From Alphaproteobacteria bacterium (GTDB taxonomy: Bacteria; Pseudomonadota; Alphaproteobacteria; M2410), in assembly GCA_021774955.1 (NCBI GenBank), contig JAJFIN010000246.1:1-17162 (forward strand): a stretch of DNA of 17,162 nucleotides, in the 5' to 3' direction. Position numbers and translations under genes: made by a program. Under the pieces are notes generated by a model that ran no database searches, was not told the origin of the DNA, and was given only the letters and a program-made list of their open reading frames with translations. The stretch's first letter is position 1. Every line of letters begins with the position of its first letter. This document shows positions 1 to 5,569 of this stretch, piece after piece.

Positions 1-100
1 TCAGCCCAGTGAAGCCCTTGCAGCGCCCCGCGCTTTCGATTAGGTTGCGCGCCTCACGACCCCAAGAATATGGCCCCTGCGGCCCGATTCATGGCCCAAG

Positions 101-177
<77 letters not shown>

Positions 178-279
178 GTAAAATCAAGGGGTTAGGAGGG
201 ATTACGGCTCAATCCAAACTAACAGTGCTCCGGCAGCCCTGATCGTCAGGGGGCTTAGGCGGGAGATGAGGTGAATTCG

Positions 280-2268
280 TCAGGATTGACGTTTTGCCGT
301 CATTGCGGCTCTGATTTCTGCAACCATTTCATCGGTCAAGATGGGCTTGGATATATAGCCGTCCATTCCGTCTGCCAGGTATTCCTCGCGTTGGCCGGCC
401 ATTGCGTGGGCGGTCAGAGCAATGATGGGAAGCTTTGCAGTTGCTTCACTGTCCATAGAGCGGATTTTTTTCATAGCTTCAATCCCACCCATGACCGGCA
501 TCTGAACGTCCATCAGGATAGCATCAAGAGGCTTTGAGCCTTGCGGTGGATGAGCCACACGGTCCAGCACTTGCTCGCCATTCTCGACAATCTCGAACCT
601 GGCGCCAAGCCTTTCAAGCAAGGCGGAAATAACCAATTGATTGGTCGAATTATCTTCGGCGACCAGAATATGAAGTCCAGAAAGATCCTCATACTGATGA
701 TCCGGCTTTGGTGTGGAGTGTTGGATCTCACTTACACTAGAGGCTTCGTAAGGCAGGATGAACCAAAAGCGGCTGCCTTTACCGACAGTGCTGTCGACCC
801 CAATTTCACCACCAAGCAGTTCCGTCAGCTCTCGGCAAATAGAAAGGCCGAGACCCGTGCCTTCATGACGCCGCGATGCGGAGCCATCGATTTGGCGGAA
901 GCGATCAAATATGAGAGCGATCTTGTCTTGTTCAATCCCTTCACCGGTATCTTCGACTGAGAAGAGCAGTTTCATTGGATCGAGGCCATGTTCCACACGG
1001 GCCACCGAAACAACAATCTGACCGGTACTTGTGAACTTCAAGGCATTGCCAACCAAATTAAGCAATATTTGTCGTAGATGGTTGCCGTCCATGAACACGG
1101 AGCGTGGAACATTCTTGTCAATCTCGGCTTTTAGTGTGAGGCCTTGAGTGTCGGCCTGATGTCCGAGAAGATCGATGACCTGATCGAACAGGTTCGAGAT
1201 GCTGACATCGCTTCTCGATATACTCATGTGCCCCGCTTCGAGGCGGGAAAGATCGAGAATGTCATTGATGATGTTGAGGAGTGCATTCGCTGAGTTGCGA
1301 GCATTTTCTAGATAATGCCAGTGTTTGTCCGAAAGGGCTTCTTGAGGAATGAGGTTCAACATTCCCAGAATACCAGTCATTGGCGTGCGAATTTCATGGC
1401 TCATATTTGCCAGAAATTCCGATTTCATATGGGTCGTCGACTCAGCGGATTCCTTTGCCTTGAACAGCGCGCGCTCTGCTTCCTTCTGTTGCGAGATGTC
1501 CCGCCATGTGCACAAAAGAAGATCCTGACCTTCGACAGGGACACGCGTAAGAGCCACATCAACTGGAAAAACCTCACCATCCTTTTTTTTGTGATCCCAT
1601 TCAAATCGATGGCTGCCGTTTTTGTAAGCCAGCTCCATCATTTCATTGGCCTTATCGAAAGATTTGCGACCATCGGGCTGAAATTCAGGAGAGAGTTCAG
1701 AGGGGTGTGTATTCGTCAGATCTTCAACACTATCGTAGCGCAACATTTTTACTGCCGCTGGATTAGCGTTAGTAAAAATGTGATCTTTGATGAGCCACAT
1801 ACCTTCGTCAGAGGCTTCGAAAAGAGTTTGATATTTTTGCTCATTCTCCCGTCGCTGGCGATTGTTGGAGTACAAGTACCCTTCAGGCACATAATGCCCC
1901 AAGATGCCTATGATTTTTCGATCTTGGTTCTTCAGGGTACGGACCATTACTGATGGTCGTGCGACGGGTTGATCGGGTAAGAAACCCTGGATCTCTTCAA
2001 TATGATGTTTAATTTCGCCTTTCAAGACGCGGTCAGCTATAATAGCTAGGCGATCAGCTATCGGGCCAGGCATAAAGTCAGCATCCCTAAGTCCAATAAC
2101 ACCAGCAGGGCTATCAAAGCCAAAGTCAGAAGCGAAGGCAGGGTTGCAGCCAAGATACCGAAGGCTAGCGTCTTTCCAGAAAAGAGGAAAGGCGAGTGAG
2201 GCAAACACATCGGTTTCTAGAACTGGTGAAGTCGGGTTAAATGCTTTTTTCATTGCCTGAAGGAGCAT
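280..2268 (-). CDS. PAS-PAS hybrid sensor histidine kinase with C-terminal receiver domain
   Basis: 662 residues with no evident signal peptide or membrane span, so probably a cytosolic sensor. In order: a degenerate PAS region (about 20-128); a second PAS/PAC domain (about 146-262, ending in the typical TWRDISQQKEAE); a HisKA dimerisation domain with the phospho-accepting H291 in FLANMSHEIRTPM; a HATPase_c domain with N box around N408, G1 box DTGEGI (440-445) and G2 box GTGLGLSI (470-477); then a receiver domain (about 532-657) with acidic pair E538/D539, phospho-acceptor D587 in LMDVQMPVMGG, T619 and K641. All residues needed for autophosphorylation and intramolecular phosphotransfer are present. 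No cognate response regulator with an output domain or separate phosphotransfer protein is next to it, so its target is unknown. The start at 2268 has only a weak AGG upstream; an internal ATG five codons in (MKKAF) is possible. It is transcribed divergently from micropeptide unit 1. Confidence 0.95.
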   Translation of the reverse strand: MLLQAMKKAFNPTSPVLETDVFASLAFPLFWKDASLRYLGCNPAFASDFGFDSPAGVIGLRDADFMPGPIADRLAIIADRVLKGEIKHHIEEIQGFLPDQPVARPSVMVRTLKNQDRKIIGILGHYVPEGYLYSNNRQRRENEQKYQTLFEASDEGMWLIKDHIFTNANPAAVKMLRYDSVEDLTNTHPSELSPEFQPDGRKSFDKANEMMELAYKNGSHRFEWDHKKKDGEVFPVDVALTRVPVEGQDLLLCTWRDISQQKEAERALFKAKESAESTTHMKSEFLANMSHEIRTPMTGILGMLNLIPQEALSDKHWHYLENARNSANALLNIINDILDLSRLEAGHMSISRSDVSISNLFDQVIDLLGHQADTQGLTLKAEIDKNVPRSVFMDGNHLRQILLNLVGNALKFTSTGQIVVSVARVEHGLDPMKLLFSVEDTGEGIEQDKIALIFDRFRQIDGSASRRHEGTGLGLSICRELTELLGGEIGVDSTVGKGSRFWFILPYEASSVSEIQHSTPKPDHQYEDLSGLHILVAEDNSTNQLVISALLERLGARFEIVENGEQVLDRVAHPPQGSKPLDAILMDVQMPVMGGIEAMKKIRSMDSEATAKLPIIALTAHAMAGQREEYLADGMDGYISKPILTDEMVAEIRAAMTAKRQS

Positions 2269-2450
2269 GCGTTTGCTGCCTGGTTCTGCGGTCTATCTCC
2301 AATTTAGGTTATGATGGTAAATATCTGTTTATCGTTTCTCGCAATATTCTGTGTGGAATAATCAAAAGATTCCTATTTGCCTTGGGATACTTGACCTGGA
2401 AGCGTGTCGAAACGCCGGAAATACCAGCCTTTTTACGGCCTGTACGCTCA

Positions 2451-2493
2451 TCACAGTTTGGGCCATCCGTCACATCGCCGTCCAGTGATCACA
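2451..2493 (+). promoter_or_regulatory. TCACA box array of micropeptide unit 1 (three boxes, 19-bp period)
   Basis: TCACA occurs at 2451-2455, 2470-2474 and 2489-2493, exactly 19 bp apart. The last box ends 43 bp before the -10-like hexamer at 2537, which places the boxes at roughly -58, -77 and -96 from the inferred start of transcription. The same arrangement recurs in front of micropeptides 2 and 3. Direct repeats about two helical turns apart, on one face of the DNA and upstream of a promoter lacking a good -35 box, are typical of activator sites. The regulator is not known from sequence alone. Confidence 0.6.
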
Positions 2494-2536
2494 ACCCACA
2501 CTGCTTGTGCTGGCAAAACTCCCTAGCCTTCCCATC

Positions 2537-2542
2537 TAGAGT
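2537..2542 (+). promoter_or_regulatory. -10 box (TAGAGT) of micropeptide unit 1
   Basis: TAGAGT aligns with the perfect TATAAT of unit 2 (5015-5020) and TAAAGT of unit 3 (5339-5344) when the three upstream regions are lined up on their conserved blocks. No good -35 hexamer is present at 17 bp; the aligned place is CAAAAC. The inferred leader is about 56 nt. The position is inferred from the alignment, not measured. Confidence 0.5.
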
Positions 2543-2604
2543 TTATCGCAGCAAGGCGAAAAGAATTTTCAGGCCGGTAAAGGCCTACAGTGAAGGAGAG
2601 AAAA

Positions 2605-2682
2605 ATGACCATTTTTGCAAACACATTGATCACCACTTTGGTTGGTTTCATGGTTATCGGTTCGATCGTTCAACTTGCTTGA
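2605..2682 (+). CDS. 25-residue hydrophobic micropeptide, copy 1 of 3
   Basis: A 25-codon gene preceded by a strong ribosome-binding site (GAAGGAGAG, 2592-2600). It starts MTIFANTLIT and ends MVIGSIVQLA. The peptide has no charged residue and is long enough for a single membrane helix. Polar and small residues at 3, 6/7, 10, 14 and 20/23 could form one face. Copies at 5086 and 5406 share 17 invariant residues with it: M1, T2, F4, A5, N6, T7, I9, T10, L12, M16, V17 and G19 to L24. Against copy 3, 20 of 25 residues match, and 8 of the matching codons differ only silently, while the stop codons differ (TGA and TAA). That pattern argues for selection on the protein. I do not recognise the family. 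Possibilities include a small subunit or modulator of a membrane protein, a peptide signal, or a type I toxin-like peptide. Confidence 0.85.
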   Translation: MTIFANTLITTLVGFMVIGSIVQLA

Positions 2683-2709
2683 GGCCTTAACCCCGACGAG
2701 TTGAATTAA

Positions 2710-2748
2710 GCGCCCGCGAGGCTTCTCAAGAAGAGGCCTTGTGGGCGC
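2710..2748. terminator. hairpin downstream of micropeptide 1
   Basis: GCGCCC (2710-2715) pairs with GGGCGC (2743-2748), with further inner pairing of AGGC (2719-2722) to GCCT (2736-2739). It lies between micropeptide 1 (+) and the convergent desaturase gene (-), and resembles the hairpin after micropeptide 2, which shares the CGCCCGC arm. There is no U-tract on the + side, so termination strength is uncertain. Confidence 0.5.
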
Positions 2749-2775
2749 CTTGGTATCTGGACAACGTCCTGCAAA

Positions 2776-3615
2776 TCACAGTGGATTTTTCGACAAGCTT
2801 TCTTCTTTCCATGAACCCGCAAGCGGCTTTCTGACCGCCGCGGCAAAACGTTCATGATAGTTGGGGTGCTCAGTACCCATCCATCGATCCCACCACGAAA
2901 AGTACAAGCCATAATTCCATCCCGCTTGCGCATGATGCAGATCGTGATGGGTGACACTGGTCATCCAATCAAACAGCGGTCGGCCGTCACGCCGTGCTGG
3001 AAACAATTCATAGCCACTATGGCCCATGGCATTGCGGATCATCATGTGATTGACAAAAATAAAGATCGCCAAGGATGAAGACGGAACGAGCAGCAAAACC
3101 AACGGTAGATAAATGGCATTGACCACGGCTTCGCCGACATTGAACGAGTAAGAAGTCCATGGGCTCGGATTAAAAGATTTGTGGTGCAGCCGGTGGAGCC
3201 GTCTGAAAAGTTTTGGGTGATGGATTAATCGGTGGGTCCAATAAAACCAGGCGTCATGTAGAACAATCAGTGCAGCGGTCGATGTGACGAGGTAGGGCCA
3301 TCCGCGCTCAAGAGGATTCATATAGATCACGTCAAATCCGCTGACGACAAGAAAGACGATAGTAAGCCCGCCAACGGCCGCGAAAATTGCTGATGTCCGA
3401 ATGGAAGCTCTTATTTCCCAACGCATTTGCGTCCAATCTGGAGAGCTGTCACGTATTTTCCGGTTAACCAACGCGCGCCCCAGCATCAGATTGACGATAA
3501 GGTAGATACCTCCGGCGCCAACAAAATAGCGCCCAGTGTCAAACAACCAAATCTTAGGGAACCGTGTGGCGGCAATGGATGCGAGGGTGGCCAGGTCGGT
3601 TGATAATTCGTGCAT
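2776..3615 (-). CDS. sterol desaturase / fatty acid hydroxylase superfamily protein
   Basis: 279 residues, the usual length for this family of membrane-bound di-iron enzymes, which hydroxylate or desaturate lipids at the inner membrane. The histidine clusters that bind the two irons are intact: H120 DAWFYW TH128 with H132/H133, then H141-RL-H144-H145, H199 (GHSGYE), and H223-H224-DL-H227-H228 near the end. Hydrophobic segments lie around 27-46, 75-95, 107-120 and 165-192. The start is supported by AAGGAG eight bases upstream on the minus strand. The substrate cannot be read from the sequence; sterol, fatty acid, carotenoid and ether-lipid members all share these motifs. It lies 119 bp downstream of the AraC-type regulator on the same strand, so the two may be co-transcribed. 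Its end faces micropeptide 1. Confidence 0.93.
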   Translation of the reverse strand: MHELSTDLATLASIAATRFPKIWLFDTGRYFVGAGGIYLIVNLMLGRALVNRKIRDSSPDWTQMRWEIRASIRTSAIFAAVGGLTIVFLVVSGFDVIYMNPLERGWPYLVTSTAALIVLHDAWFYWTHRLIHHPKLFRRLHRLHHKSFNPSPWTSYSFNVGEAVVNAIYLPLVLLLVPSSSLAIFIFVNHMMIRNAMGHSGYELFPARRDGRPLFDWMTSVTHHDLHHAQAGWNYGLYFSWWDRWMGTEHPNYHERFAAAVRKPLAGSWKEESLSKNPL

Positions 3616-3616
3616 A

Positions 3617-3629
3617 AAGGAGGCTCCTT
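3617..3629. repeat. palindrome overlapping the desaturase ribosome-binding site
   Basis: AAGGAG-G-CTCCTT is a perfect 6-bp inverted repeat around one central base, immediately before the desaturase start codon. One arm is the ribosome-binding site on the minus strand. It could be an operator half-site pair, or a chance consequence of a purine-rich site beside its complement. Confidence 0.4.
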
Positions 3630-3734
3630 GTTATCCGCCTCAATTACCAGCATTTACAATAAATAGTCTCTCCGATCTCGAACACCTATTACCCATTTCG
3701 AATGTGGCGAGGGTTTTTCAGATTCGGCCAAATT

Positions 3735-4796
3735 TCAGTTGAGTGCTTTGGACCTGAATTCCGTCGGGGTGAGGCCGGTTGCTTCTTTGAACGCACGATT
3801 AAAGGGACCGATCGATCCATAACCAACTTCAAGCGCGATCTGCACCACCTGCTGTCGCCCGCGCTCAGGGTCACTCAAGAGCGATTTAGCATCAGCAATG
3901 CGCCATTGATTCAGAAACGCAGAAAAATTGCGGTAGCCTAATTCCTGATTGATCAAGCGGCGTAGGACGTGAGCTGGCGTTCCTAAATCAGTGGCCAATT
4001 GCGAGACCGTCAGCCCTTCGCGGTGATGAGTGCCCGCTTCCATCAACGCGATGAGTTTGTCAAAGATGGGGCGGTCAATGGCGCGCAATGTCGGCGACGC
4101 TGACGCACCACTTGAGACCTGCGTCGAGGTGACAGCTAAGGGCGGGTCGCCCAACAGCGAGATATTCATGGCCAAAAGTTTATAAGCAAAGATGACAGCC
4201 GGTATGAACAAAGCCGTTGCCTGAAAAAGGGAGAGCTTCACATAAACCGGGGTAAACCAATTTGTGACCTCAAGCATAGTGACTGCGATGCCTGTTGCCG
4301 CCACGGTCACCGCAAACAACACGCGAAATTGCCGCCGCTCTTCGATGAGATCGTTCACTGCGTCCGAAAGCGCCAGATACATGGTGTGTCCCATCAGGGT
4401 CAAAACCAGCACCTCGTGCGCAAAGAAAGCGATGTCAGCCTCTATGGATCCGGGGCCTATACGCCGGGCCAATTGGATGATTGCGATGATAACAAATGGG
4501 GCAAATCGCCATGCCCGCCACTCGAACCGGTCGTCAAAAAGCGAAGTTGCAAACCACCAAAAGAATACCGAATTAAAAGTCGCAAAGAACGATGCCACCG
4601 GAATAAAAACGCCGAAGACATCGCGCAATACCATCGATGAGTAAGGCACCCACAGCGTTGTCGCGAAAGTAAACAACGCGCCAAGACGCGCTGGCCAGCC
4701 CGAACGAAAATGGGCGATGAAATGCATGAAAATAATAAAAGTCATTCCAGCGGTTGCGCCCCGAAGGAAGAACTCAAATTGAAGTGCCTGGCTCAT
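3735..4796 (-). CDS. AraC-family transcriptional regulator with seven-helix membrane N-terminus
   Basis: 353 residues. The first ~210 are hydrophobic with about seven membrane helices (approx. 12-30, 36-54, 61-82, 98-110, 122-143, 156-176, 190-208). A linker follows, then a C-terminal AraC double helix-turn-helix domain (about 235-352) containing LTVSQLATDLGTPAHVLRRL and, in the second motif, ALEVGYGSIGPFNRAFKEATG followed by TPTEFR. The protein therefore appears to be a one-component regulator anchored in the inner membrane, sensing a membrane or external cue. AraC proteins usually bind direct-repeat-like sites, so it is one candidate for the TCACA arrays nearby. The start has no clear Shine-Dalgarno sequence but matches the beginning of the hydrophobic domain. 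It is divergent from micropeptide unit 2 and upstream of the desaturase on the same strand. Confidence 0.93.
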   Translation of the reverse strand: MSQALQFEFFLRGATAGMTFIIFMHFIAHFRSGWPARLGALFTFATTLWVPYSSMVLRDVFGVFIPVASFFATFNSVFFWWFATSLFDDRFEWRAWRFAPFVIIAIIQLARRIGPGSIEADIAFFAHEVLVLTLMGHTMYLALSDAVNDLIEERRQFRVLFAVTVAATGIAVTMLEVTNWFTPVYVKLSLFQATALFIPAVIFAYKLLAMNISLLGDPPLAVTSTQVSSGASASPTLRAIDRPIFDKLIALMEAGTHHREGLTVSQLATDLGTPAHVLRRLINQELGYRNFSAFLNQWRIADAKSLLSDPERGRQQVVQIALEVGYGSIGPFNRAFKEATGLTPTEFRSKALN

Positions 4797-4926
4797 AGCA
4801 TTGCAGGCTGACGCTGTGTAAAGCTCACGTCAATGGTGAAGATGATCGTGAGTAACATGTGCCATCCTGGTACGCTTTTATTATTGCATACCGAAAACGA
4901 GCCCAGCTCAGCCATTCGTGCACCTG

Positions 4927-4970
4927 TCACAGACACATCCAGCTCATCACATCGCAGTCCAGAGGTCACA
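4927..4970 (+). promoter_or_regulatory. TCACA box array of micropeptide unit 2 (three boxes)
   Basis: TCACA lies at 4927-4931, 4947-4951 and 4966-4970, spaced 20 and 19 bp. The last box ends 44 bp before TATAAT at 5015. The second and third boxes share the intervening TCGC.GTCCAG with unit 1. The array sits in the 289-bp region between the AraC-type gene (-) and micropeptide 2 (+), so a bound regulator could act on either gene. Confidence 0.6.
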
Positions 4971-5014
4971 GCACCAGGCCTTGTCGCTGGTAAAAAGAAA
5001 CCAACGGGTCCATC

Positions 5015-5020
5015 TATAAT
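5015..5020 (+). promoter_or_regulatory. -10 box (TATAAT) of micropeptide unit 2
   Basis: A perfect TATAAT hexamer, 71 bp before the micropeptide 2 start codon. The place 17 bp upstream holds AAAAAG-like sequence rather than TTGACA, consistent with an activator-dependent promoter. The inferred leader is about 59 nt and contains GAATTTTC (5041-5048) and GGCC...GGCC (5050-5053 with 5060-5063). Confidence 0.6.
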
Positions 5021-5085
5021 TCACCGCGGAAACGCGAAAAGAATTTTCCGGCCCCAACCGGCCTCCACGACCAAGGAGATCTAAA

Positions 5086-5163
5086 ATGACAACATTCGCA
5101 AACACAGCCATCACGGTTTTGATTAGCATTATGGTTGTTGGTTCTATCGTTCAACTCGTTTAG
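5086..5163 (+). CDS. 25-residue hydrophobic micropeptide, copy 2 of 3
   Basis: A 25-codon gene with ribosome-binding site AAGGAGA (5073-5079), beginning MTTFANTAIT and ending MVVGSIVQLV. It differs from copy 3 at five positions, all conservative or small (V/A, I/V, I/L, V/I, V/A), and from copy 1 at eight. It has no charged residue and probably forms one transmembrane helix. It is divergent from the AraC-type membrane regulator and 242 bp upstream of copy 3; a strong hairpin in between suggests a separate transcript. No antisense promoter over the gene was recognised, which weakens but does not exclude a type I toxin interpretation. Confidence 0.85.
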   Translation: MTTFANTAITVLISIMVVGSIVQLV

Positions 5164-5202
5164 CACCTCAACCCGAAACTTAAAAAACTGCTGAATACCG
5201 AA

Positions 5203-5242
5203 AACGCCCGCAAGAGGTCCTCTGGTTCCCCTCGCGGGCGTT
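5203..5242 (+). terminator. hairpin terminator of micropeptide unit 2
   Basis: AACGCCCGC (5203-5211) pairs perfectly with GCGGGCGTT (5234-5242). The loop contains further pairing GAGG (5214-5217) with CCTC (5230-5233). Only a short T stretch follows. It resembles the hairpin after micropeptide 1. Confidence 0.65.
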
Positions 5243-5271
5243 AGTGTGACCGGCCCAAATTTGTTCGCTCA

Positions 5272-5295
5272 TCACACCGCCGTACAACCATCACA
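5272..5295 (+). promoter_or_regulatory. TCACA box pair of micropeptide unit 3
   Basis: TCACA lies at 5272-5276 and 5291-5295, 19 bp apart, with the last box ending 43 bp before TAAAGT at 5339. The first is preceded by CGCTCA, as in unit 1. A third box at the expected place near 5253 is absent; an inverted TGTGA occurs at 5245-5249 instead. Confidence 0.55.
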
Positions 5296-5338
5296 GGATG
5301 GGTTCCAAGTTCTGGAAATTTTTCAATCTGACCCCACT

Positions 5339-5344
5339 TAAAGT
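5339..5344 (+). promoter_or_regulatory. -10 box (TAAAGT) of micropeptide unit 3
   Basis: TAAAGT aligns with TATAAT of unit 2 and TAGAGT of unit 1. The inferred leader is about 55 nt and contains GAATTTTC (5364-5371) and a hairpin of CGGCC (5372-5376) with GGCCG (5381-5385). Confidence 0.5.
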
Positions 5345-5405
5345 TTAACGCAGCAACGTTAGAGAATTTTCCGGCCAGCAGGCCGCACCACGAAGGAGAC
5401 ACAAA

Positions 5406-5483
5406 ATGACAACATTCGCAAACACAGCCATCACAGCACTAGTTAGCCTTATGGTTATTGGTTCTATCGTTCAACTCGCCTAA
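5406..5483 (+). CDS. 25-residue hydrophobic micropeptide, copy 3 of 3
   Basis: A 25-codon gene with ribosome-binding site GAAGGAGA (5392-5399), beginning MTTFANTAIT and ending MVIGSIVQLA. It matches copies 1 and 2 at 20 of 25 residues each. Like them it is free of charged residues and spans about one membrane thickness. The block GSIVQL is invariant in all three copies. It is convergent with the LytTR membrane regulator, and both end at a shared hairpin. Function unknown. Confidence 0.85.
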   Translation: MTTFANTAITALVSLMVIGSIVQLA

Positions 5484-5501
5484 CCCTTCCCCCTCGCAAG
5501 T

Positions 5502-5540
5502 AAAAACGCCGTGCTCTTGTAAAAGACGCGGCGTTTTTTT
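5502..5540. terminator. bidirectional Rho-independent terminator between micropeptide 3 and the LytTR gene
   Basis: AAAAACGCCG (5502-5511) pairs with CGGCGTTTTT (5529-5538), and the T run continues to 5540. The A run on the left arm gives a U tract on the minus strand as well, so it should stop both micropeptide 3 and the convergent LytTR gene. Confidence 0.88.
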
Positions 5541-5569
5541 GTGACTGGGTGGCATTTCGATTGGGTGCA

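Larger units (their letters stand above)
2269..2604. promoter_or_regulatory. divergent intergenic region: kinase leader and micropeptide unit 1 control region
   Basis: This 336-bp gene-free stretch separates the kinase (-) from micropeptide 1 (+). The part from about 2440 onward aligns with the DNA upstream of the other two micropeptide genes. It contains three TCACA boxes, a weak CTGG-AAA block near 2511-2517, a -10-like TAGAGT at 2537-2542, the conserved GAATTTTC block at 2563-2570 and a GGCC hairpin at 2571-2586. The part from 2269 to about 2430 is AT-rich and probably holds the kinase promoter, but I cannot name its boxes with confidence. Confidence 0.6.
4927..5540 (+). repeat. tandem duplication of the micropeptide transcription unit
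   Basis: Units 2 and 3 are arranged head to tail with start codons 320 bp apart. Each contains TCACA boxes, a -10 box, the GAATTTTCCGGCC leader block, the 25-codon gene and a hairpin. The first 29 bases of the two genes are identical and about 67 of 78 coding bases match, while much of the DNA between the conserved blocks has diverged. Unit 1 (2441-2748) is a more distant copy separated by the desaturase and AraC genes. Confidence 0.75.

Noticed and set aside
1..100. End of an upstream gene (short open stretches ending at 41-43 or about 110)
   Set aside because: Fewer than 40 codons are visible in any frame and none can be tied to a family; no claim is possible.
235..255. Hairpin AGCCCTGA/TCAGGGGGCT between the tRNA and the kinase stop as a terminator
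   Set aside because: The arms match only with two extra bases and there is no T run on either side.
2451..2493. TCACA boxes as CRP/FNR sites
   Set aside because: CRP-type sites are TGTGA-N6-TCACA inverted pairs. Here the boxes are direct repeats 19-20 bp apart and no TGTGA lies six bases before any of them; the single TGTGA at 5245-5249 is 22 bases away from the next box.
4264..4644. 126- and 103-residue frames on the + strand opposite the AraC-type gene
   Set aside because: They are shadows: basic, low-complexity products with no ribosome-binding site, fully inside a well-supported gene on the other strand.
2451..5295. TCACA arrays as a CRISPR or satellite repeat
   Set aside because: The repeated unit is only five bases, there are at most three per cluster, and each cluster stands at a fixed place before a promoter. 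No cas genes are present.
5041..5483. Micropeptides as classical type I toxin-antitoxin pairs
   Set aside because: Size, hydrophobicity and tandem copies fit, but I found no convincing antisense promoter over or beside the genes. The idea stays possible, so it is mentioned only as an alternative.
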